64,000 nt of DNA, from contig CM052357.1 in NCBI GenBank assembly GCA_028551475.1, positions 15,299,931 to 15,363,930 of the forward strand, in the 5' to 3' direction. The position numbers and the translations under genes were made by a program. Under the pieces are notes generated by a model. The model had not been told where the DNA came from and made no database searches. It saw only the letters and a program-made list of their open reading frames with translations. Below, piece by piece: positions 57,227 to 64,000 of this stretch. Origin of the DNA: Casuarina equisetifolia. Its lineage: Eukaryota > Streptophyta > Magnoliopsida > Fagales > Casuarinaceae. Numbering within the stretch: position 1 is the stretch's first letter; the number at the start of each line of letters is the position of its first letter.

Positions 57227-59952
57227 GAGTAACCTAAAAGTTAGCTCAAAAGTTAAAAAATAATTTCTTTATTTTAAACTTTCTTACAAGAGATCACACT
57301 TACAAGAGATCACCACTACACACAAAATAGCTTAAAGTCGCATAGGATAGAGCAAATTTAACTTGGCTTAGGTACTAAGTTAGAAATCCAAAGGCCTAAT
57401 CCAAAAATTAGCTTAAGAGTTGGAGGATACTTCCTTTATTTAAACTTCACTATAATGGACTATATTTCCTATGTGAGACTTTTATCCTACATGCACCTTT
57501 CCCCTTACAATTACCCTATTCTTAAGGTTATGCTTGTATCAACTCTATATTTTGAATAATAATCCTTTCCACATGGCCTTAACAATTGCATATTTTAAAT
57601 TCTTGTGGTTTAGGGTCCTTTTACAACCTTTATATACATGTCACCCTTTCTTCTCATTTTTCTTCTCCATTTCTTCTTTGAGTTCTTTTAAGGCCTTCTT
57701 ACTCCTTACCTTTGCTTATGGACTTCTGCAATTTAATGGCTATAATAGGATTGACATTGACAACTTCCATTACCATGTCAGCCTTAAATTTGAATTTTTT
57801 TGCATACTTGATAACAACATTAAGAGCTAATCACTCTTTCTATCCAATTAGTTGTGTTGCTTATTCAAAATCACTAAGGTATTCTAGAATTAAAGCACCT
57901 CCTTCTTTCCATCCTCCAATAAAAACTTCCAAGAGAATGATAAGGGGGAACTTACTTATAAGCTTAACTTCATTCCTAAAATGCCTAACATCTAACTATT
58001 ATCCCTTGTTGATTAATCCTTCAATCTTGATGACTTTTCGAGGTAATACAACTTCACATTCTGCAACAAGACTTCTAACATTGTGAGCCTTGTAGTTCTA
58101 GTGACTTATGTCTATCATTGCTAGATTCACAATTGCAACTAATCCTAATACCCCCTAAAAGATTTAGTCAAGCTTGACTTAACACCCTATCCTACAAGCA
58201 ACACCATCATTACCTATCCAAGTGTTGGATTCTAGTGAATATGTTGTTGAGACTTTATGAGCTTTAAACCATCAATAGCTCTTGGTAATTATGGAATCCT
58301 AGTGACTTTTTCTTAATTTCTTTGTATTTGAAAAAGTTCTTGAGTAACTTTGAAGAACCTACTTAAGCTTAACATTGCTTGTGTATGTTTTGCTCTATGT
58401 GTATTTTAGCAAAGGCTCCAATAAGCCAATGGAGAAAGCATCCAAGCAAGCATATAATCATATAATCCTTAAAATGATCACATTGTTTGAACACCTTGGA
58501 AAGGGTTTCCAAGTTTGCACCCCCAACCTATGTTGTAGTTGGAATTCTTGTAGCACACAAGGTACTGTCCTGCAACCTTCCCAAACCTTTCCATCAGACT
58601 CCATTTATCCAACCTCCCTTTATTGTCTTCTACCATGATCTTGCTCTTCCAAGCCCACAACTAATATCGCAGCTTGTTAAACCTTTAGTCTCCTTTCAGT
58701 CCATTCTTGCAAAATCTTTTTCTTATTCTTATCTTTATCTCTTTTTATGAAAGGCTTACTCGAAAATGATGTTCCTTGTCAACATAGCATTGGTGGCATA
58801 AGTTGAAGCTACTGAAAACTAATGCTCTTCTAGATAGTCCATCCAAAACCAAAGCTTAAAACTTCCACACACCAAGGACATCAATATTCTAGTTTGTCTA
58901 TGAGCGCGTGCTCTCCATGTGATGACTCTACTCACCATATTCCAACACTAATAATGACATGTAGAGCCTACTAATTGTTTAAGGCTTCACAAAATAAATG
59001 GATTGAGTTGTCATCACTTGGCACTCTACCTATTCCGCTTTGTTCTCTATTATATTATTAGGTTATGTTAGAGAAATGACTACTTCTTGTTATTCTTCCC
59101 TATATGGCTTAATACACTTACCATGTAGTGTAATCTACTTAGGAAATAATCTTTATGTATATAGGAGAATATTTTCTTGTTACATGTATAATTTCCATTA
59201 TAGTTAGTCCTTACTCTATAAAAGTACAAGCATTGTATATTCTTTCTCAAGAAAGTAATATACAAAAATTTCCCAACCTTGTGACCTTTTTTATCCTCAC
59301 TTTGTGATAAGTTGCCTTCCCAAAGACACCCTTAAAATCACCATTCTAATAAGTTGAATGGAATTTCCCTTGACATGCATGATTTCCTAAAAAGCTTCTC
59401 CATCACAATCTCTAACTTTCCTAACTTTCTTATTGACAATGCCTTCTTAGTTGCCCCAAACAAAATCATTTCACTCTTCATAATCTTCTTATTCTTCTGT
59501 TTCTTCTTCTTGCATTTCTTTTCATTTGGCTTTTCTTCTATTAGCTTCTTTACTAGGTTACCTTCTTTATTCTAAGGTTGCATAAAGACCATTAAAGTAG
59601 CACTTAAGAGTGTAAACAAGCCAATCTCGCCAAGCTAACATGTAATAGAGCCTAAGATCTCATTGCCTAAAACCATGCCACCATCAAGCTTTTCATATTT
59701 TTCTTTTTAGGCTTTTGCCTCTATCTCATTCTCTTTAAGTTTCTCATGCTTCTTTATGTTCTTCTTTCCTATTCTTAAGTTCCTAAAGTTTTAATTCCTT
59801 CAAGTTTCTATTAGAGACAATATTCATCCATCACCTTTTGCTTCTTTTTTTTCTTCTTCTTAGCTTTGCTTTTGGATTAAATTAATGTTTCTAGATTGGT
59901 TTAGGTTTGTTAGTTGTGAAGCCTTTAAGTCTCTAACCCATTGTGATGCTTG
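57227..59952. other. Degraded repeats, no recognised gene
   Basis: 57235-57520 holds two more copies of the minus-strand module of the 34.97-kb array. The rest is pyrimidine-rich on the plus strand with many short frames (57534-58750, 59354-59575). Some overlap on both strands, and none has a family motif I recognise. Probably old transposon sequence. Confidence 0.4.
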
Positions 59953-60343
59953 AATTAATGAACTAAATAGGTTTACTATACCTAGACATAAGATAATAAA
60001 TAAATTAGGAAGTTTTGTCATCATATAGGTATTATCATTCTTGTAGGTATAAACTATGAAAATTCATATCTAGTAGTTATGGTGAAATCGGATGCTCTAA
60101 CATATTTCTCATATTGATTTTTCTTACTTGGATTCAATTTCAATTAATCTTGATTTTTTTTTTGAAAATTTTGAATTTTAATTCATCATCTACTATCTTT
60201 TGATTTACTAGATAAATTTTAAGATTAATTTATTGTTGATACTTAATTAGTTTAGTATTTACCAATCTCTATGGGACGATACTTTTCTTATCATTATATT
60301 ATTAATTTGATATGTTCACTTGCATTTAGAATTTCATTGAACA
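59953..60343 (+). repeat. 3' part of an Athila-family LTR
   Basis: Matches the last about 390 bp of the LTR at 32583-33951, including the block missing at 22747-23995. It ends TTGAACA and is followed by a primer-site remnant at 60350-60368 (TGGTGTCATTGCTAGGGGA, tRNA-Asp type), so it derives from a 5' LTR. Confidence 0.82.
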
Positions 60344-60376
60344 AGTTTTTGGTGTCATTGCTAGGGGAAAAAAATT

Positions 60377-61637
60377 TGTTCAGTGAAATCTTACATACAA
60401 GTGAACATGTCGAATAAGTAATATAATAATGAATAAGATATCATCCCATGGAGATTGGTGATTACTAAGCCAACTAATTATTAATGGTGAATAACTCTTA
60501 GAATTTATCTAACAAACCAATTTGATAGAAAATAAACTGGCCAATTATATTTAATAAAATTAAATACATAAAACATGTTAAAGCATCCAATTTCACCATA
60601 ACTACGAGGTACTAACATAGATTATATATGCTTGCAGGATAGATAATATCTATGTAATGGCAAAATCTCTTAATTTATTCATTATCCTATGTCTAAATAT
60701 AGTGAACCTATTTAGTTCATTAATTCACTATATCTCTATACATGAATTGAAATAAACCAAATGTATTAGGATCTATGAACATTCCTAGTTTACACCGAAA
60801 GCCATACAAACTATATGGTATATATCTATCCATATTAATTTATGATTACATATTACAAGAATCAATTGCATATCATTACCTATCGGTTTCAAACATGCAA
60901 ATCAAATCATTTAAGTGGTAGCTAATCACTTAAAAGCATTAAACACAATAATATGCAACTTCACATAAACAAAATATCTTGTAAAACATAACAATCATAA
61001 GATTCATATCATCATAATTAGGTTACATCATAATTCTAACAAAAGTAAACTAAAACATAATGAAATACTGAGGAACAATGGTAGGAATAAAATAAGGCAT
61101 ATTGAATCAAAGACCAGGAAGTTTGTTACCATTTTTGTCTTCTCTTTAAGAAAACTTTGAATTCTTGGCCGCTATCTTGAGTTTAGCTGAATTTTCTATT
61201 CCTTTTTTTTTTCTCTTTCCTCTTCTTTTCTCTTAAATAGGATCTAGGGTTAAGACCTATCTCTTATCCCAATAGAAGTGGGGTTTGGATATCCAAAATA
61301 ATTGGGTTTTGAACTCCTATATTAATTAGGCTTTAAAATCTTAACATGACTAGGTTTTCTAATCATTTAGAAAACTCAATAACAATGAAAAATCTAATAA
61401 CAATCATCCAAAATCTAAGCTCATCTTGATTTTCTTAATCTTGATATTTTAACCATATTTTGCCATACAATAAGCATCAAGTTCTCCATGCTTGTTCTTT
61501 TTCTCTATGCCTCCTTATTTTACAAAAAACAAGGCAATTTTAAGTAAACAAAGAGGAATTCAAATATTTTCTCATAAGTATTGTACTATTTATTACCTAA
61601 AAATAGGTAAAATAATTTTATAAAAATAGAGTTATCA
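60377..61637 (-). repeat. Athila-family LTR, opposite orientation
   Basis: Reads TGTTCAGTG...GAGTTATCA on the plus strand, i.e. TGATAACTC...GAACA on the minus strand, 1,261 bp. It faces the 59953-60343 copy head to head across about 33 bp. No matching target-site duplication was found (AAATT left, ATGCA right). Confidence 0.82.
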
Positions 61638-61642
61638 ATGCA

Positions 61643-62089
61643 TGTTGGATATGGATTAGCCCAATAAGGAGGGTTGGATTGGATTTAATTATTTCTTATT
61701 AAATTCTCACAAATGAATAAAATAAAATAAAAGCAAGAGATATAGAACACAAGAATTGTTCTGGTGGTTTGGTTAAATACTCAAGCCTACCTTCACCCCC
61801 TCTTACCAATAGTAAAAGAGCCCTATTATTAAAATATAAGAGTGTTTTCTTAATTTTTGTACACCTAGATCCTTTGTTCACAGAACACAAGGATCAAATA
61901 GTTCACTTTTCAATACAATCAACCTAGCACAATTTAACACACTTCACAATCCAACCACTACAAAAACACTTTCCACAAGCTAAACTTTACTCACATTAGA
62001 CCACACACAGTCAATGAATAAGTAACAACTATTCAACAATAATCAATATCCTTCACTTAAAGATAAGTAATGAAGATGAATCTATAAGG
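61643..62089. other. Unassigned repeat-like sequence
   Basis: AT-rich. Phrases such as TTGTTCTGGTGGTTTGGTTAAATACTCAAGCC resemble LTR R/U5 sequence of large plant LTR elements, but no second copy was found here. Confidence 0.3.
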
Positions 62090-63830
62090 TTTAATGACTT
62101 ACCAAGAAAGGGGGGTTGAATTGGTAACCTTAGGTTTTTCACTTCTAATTCGGGCTCACTCACTTTTCATGCAATCAAATGAATCATTCATAAGAAAAGA
62201 TGAGACAAAGAGTTACATGGTGGTTTCACCCTTGTCACCTACTTCCACCCTCTTCCTCCTTTAACACAACTAGTTGAAGTCCACTTTACTTTAAAGTTAG
62301 GAGAAAACCTTCTCTTACATTTTTCAACTCCTCTATAAGGAGTTAAATAGTTCTCGGTTACAAGTATAAGGTTGACTCAACCTTAGTATAATAGCAAGTC
62401 CTCAATGATATATGATTTGTGAGGAATATTGCTTAACAAAAAGCCAATTGAAGATATACAAAGTCAATAACCACCAATTATCATAAAGTTAGGGTCTCAG
62501 ATTTATAAAGAGATTTATGTGCAAATAATAACAAGAGTTTAATTAGCACATAAACTACTTAATCTAGCAATGAATATTCATAAGAATATGAATGTAGAGG
62601 AATATCACTAAAGATCTAAGCTTTCACCAAAGATTGAAGAACTCAATCATAAGAATATAAGCTTTCACAACTTCAATCTTTTTCACAAATCTCAATAGTA
62701 TTTCATGCAAAAGCCCTTAAGAATGTCAAAGAACATCTCTTTATAGTAGATTCAAGGAACAAGCTTTCTAAGGTTTCTTTTCAAACCTAATCTTCCTATT
62801 GTGATTTTACCATTAAGATTTGATGTAATCTTTATCATGCAACAATAGAGACTATGGTTAATGCAACAAATAGCTGTTCTGACACTTCTGTCAACTCAGA
62901 ATTCTTCCCGTTAGTGAATCGACAACAGAGAGAAGTGAAAGAGTAGTTCATCAATTTGGGGCTTTAGATGAACAAACTGTAGTATATGACAAGATTAATC
63001 ACTCTTATATGCTCAGTAACATATAGTTATTGCTCAAAAGTTAAGTTAAAAAAAACAAAGATAATTCAAATTAGAACATAGTTACCTAAAGTATGAGGCA
63101 CACAAAGATCAAAAAGCTTTTCTTGATTTAAGAACAAGTCAAGCTTGCAGTCTATTTCTTTCTTAAGAGTAAAAATATGTGTTTGCCTTGAATACCCTAG
63201 CACATTTACTTATAAATGATAAAAGCAAGAGTAACTATTAGGGTTTTCTCTCCTTGTTTCCTTATGAGACATGCAACATTATAGAATACAAATCATTAAT
63301 TCCAAAAGTGATCCTCATATAATAAAAGCCGTGACTTTGCCTAAAATTTAATTTTCTAGGTCAAAACTTTCAAACAGTATATCGAAAACTTCCATCTTTG
63401 CAATGCATGATGCCTTAATCATCTAAACTCAATATAAATAGCATCATTTTTGAAAACACAAAACCTTTATTTGGGTAATTCAGATTCTGTCATATTTGGA
63501 ATGAAAGCATGATTCAAAAGGAAAATATAGAGTTTCATACCAAATTAGGTTGCACCCACTTGGAAAGCTTGTACCTTTTCCTTTAAAGTCCTTTCTCACC
63601 AAGGGCATGTAGAGAGGAGTTCTTCGTTCTTTCCTTCTTGGGTGACAGGGAAGAAAGAAACACATTTTCTCTCTTTTTCATCCAACATAATAGCATCATT
63701 GCCTTATAAGTTCAAAATGGTGTGGTTTACTCCATAGTCAAAATGGTGCATTTTGACTTGGTCTCAATTATTTCTCATATGCTTCATTTTGTATAAGTCA
63801 TTCTCATTCAATTTCAATACCATAGCTACT
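62090..63830. mobile_element. Relative of the solo LTR nested at 27.9 kb
   Basis: GACTTACCAAGAAAGG and GGGGGGTTGAATTGG at 62096-62125 parallel GACCTAACAAGAAGG and GGGGGGTTGAATTG at 27907-27935. Further parallels are a CCACCCTCTTC..TCCTT block with GTTGAAGTCC(A)CTTTACT, and TCTGACA...TTCCCGTTAG against TTCTGACA...TTCCGTTAG. It is diverged, its right end is unclear, and it has no ORF. Confidence 0.5.
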
Positions 63831-63839
63831 CATGATGCA

Positions 63840-63842
<3 letters not shown>

Positions 63843-63893
<51 letters not shown>
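63843..63893 (+). repeat. (AC)n microsatellite
   Basis: About 25 uninterrupted AC units. Confidence 0.97.
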
Positions 63894-63896
<3 letters not shown>

Positions 63897-64000
63897 ATAT
63901 GAAGTAGTAATCAAATATCAATTTGCACAAGCCCAAAACTTGTCACAAGATTTTCTTAAAAATTCATTTTGGTATGTGGGAACTATGTAAATAAAAAATA

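Noticed and set aside
57534..58750. Several plus and minus frames of 60-124 codons
   Set aside because: They overlap one another on both strands, are Ser/Leu/Phe-rich and contain no motif I recognise; probably open by chance in pyrimidine-rich repeat DNA.
60377..61637. Simple solo LTR
   Set aside because: TG...CA ends are present but the flanking five bases do not match, and the left flank is another LTR's primer site, so a rearrangement is more likely.
63843..63893. CRISPR-like or telomere-like array
   Set aside because: Simple AC dinucleotide repeat. No CRISPR array or telomere repeat occurs in this window.

Overview
The window looks like nuclear DNA of a flowering plant. Two intact, intron-containing plant housekeeping genes (mitochondrial ATP synthase epsilon and the exocyst subunit EXO84B) sit in an AT-rich background filled with Ty1/copia and Ty3/gypsy LTR retrotransposons, solo LTRs and endogenous pararetrovirus fragments. 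The species cannot be fixed from the sequence. The repeat load and the EXO84B sequence suit a dicot or magnoliid, probably woody, but that is inference.

Layout. 1-3.3 kb: no recognisable gene. 3.48-4.46 kb (minus): the N-terminal two exons of an RFC3-like clamp-loader AAA+ protein whose downstream exons are not seen. 4.86-9.19 kb (minus): a decayed copia element with two LTR-like direct repeats, no reverse transcriptase core, and an ORF that runs from RNase H through the 3' LTR. 9.5-10.9 kb: an orphan ORF and a copia RNase H remnant. 12,726-18,433 (plus): a complete but broken gypsy chromovirus with TSD GCTGC. 19,010-21,013 (minus): a short non-autonomous LTR element with a long initiator-Met tRNA primer site. 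21.3-21.8 kb: a copia RT remnant. 22,747-33,951 (plus): an 11.2-kb Athila-like gypsy element with TSD TTTTC, its RNase H domain split by a nested 1.56-kb solo-LTR-like insertion.

34-36.3 kb: dispersed and tandem degenerate repeats. 36,458-39,075 (plus): ATP synthase epsilon, two exons. 40.26-41.26 kb: a long inverted repeat abutting a pararetrovirus RT remnant. 53,412-42,599 (minus): EXO84B, seven exons, 766 codons, fully reconstructable. 53.97-56.2 kb: rearranged florendovirus-like fragments forming a hairpin, with a virus-type TATA region, about 560 bp upstream of the EXO84B start codon. 56.76-57.22 kb: a solo LTR of the 19-kb family. 59.95-61.64 kb: two gypsy LTRs head to head. 61.6-64 kb: LTR-like degenerate sequence ending in an AC microsatellite.

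Only ATP synthase epsilon and EXO84B look functional. They serve unrelated processes (respiration and vesicle tethering). Every transposon and virus open frame is broken by stops, frameshifts or deletions.
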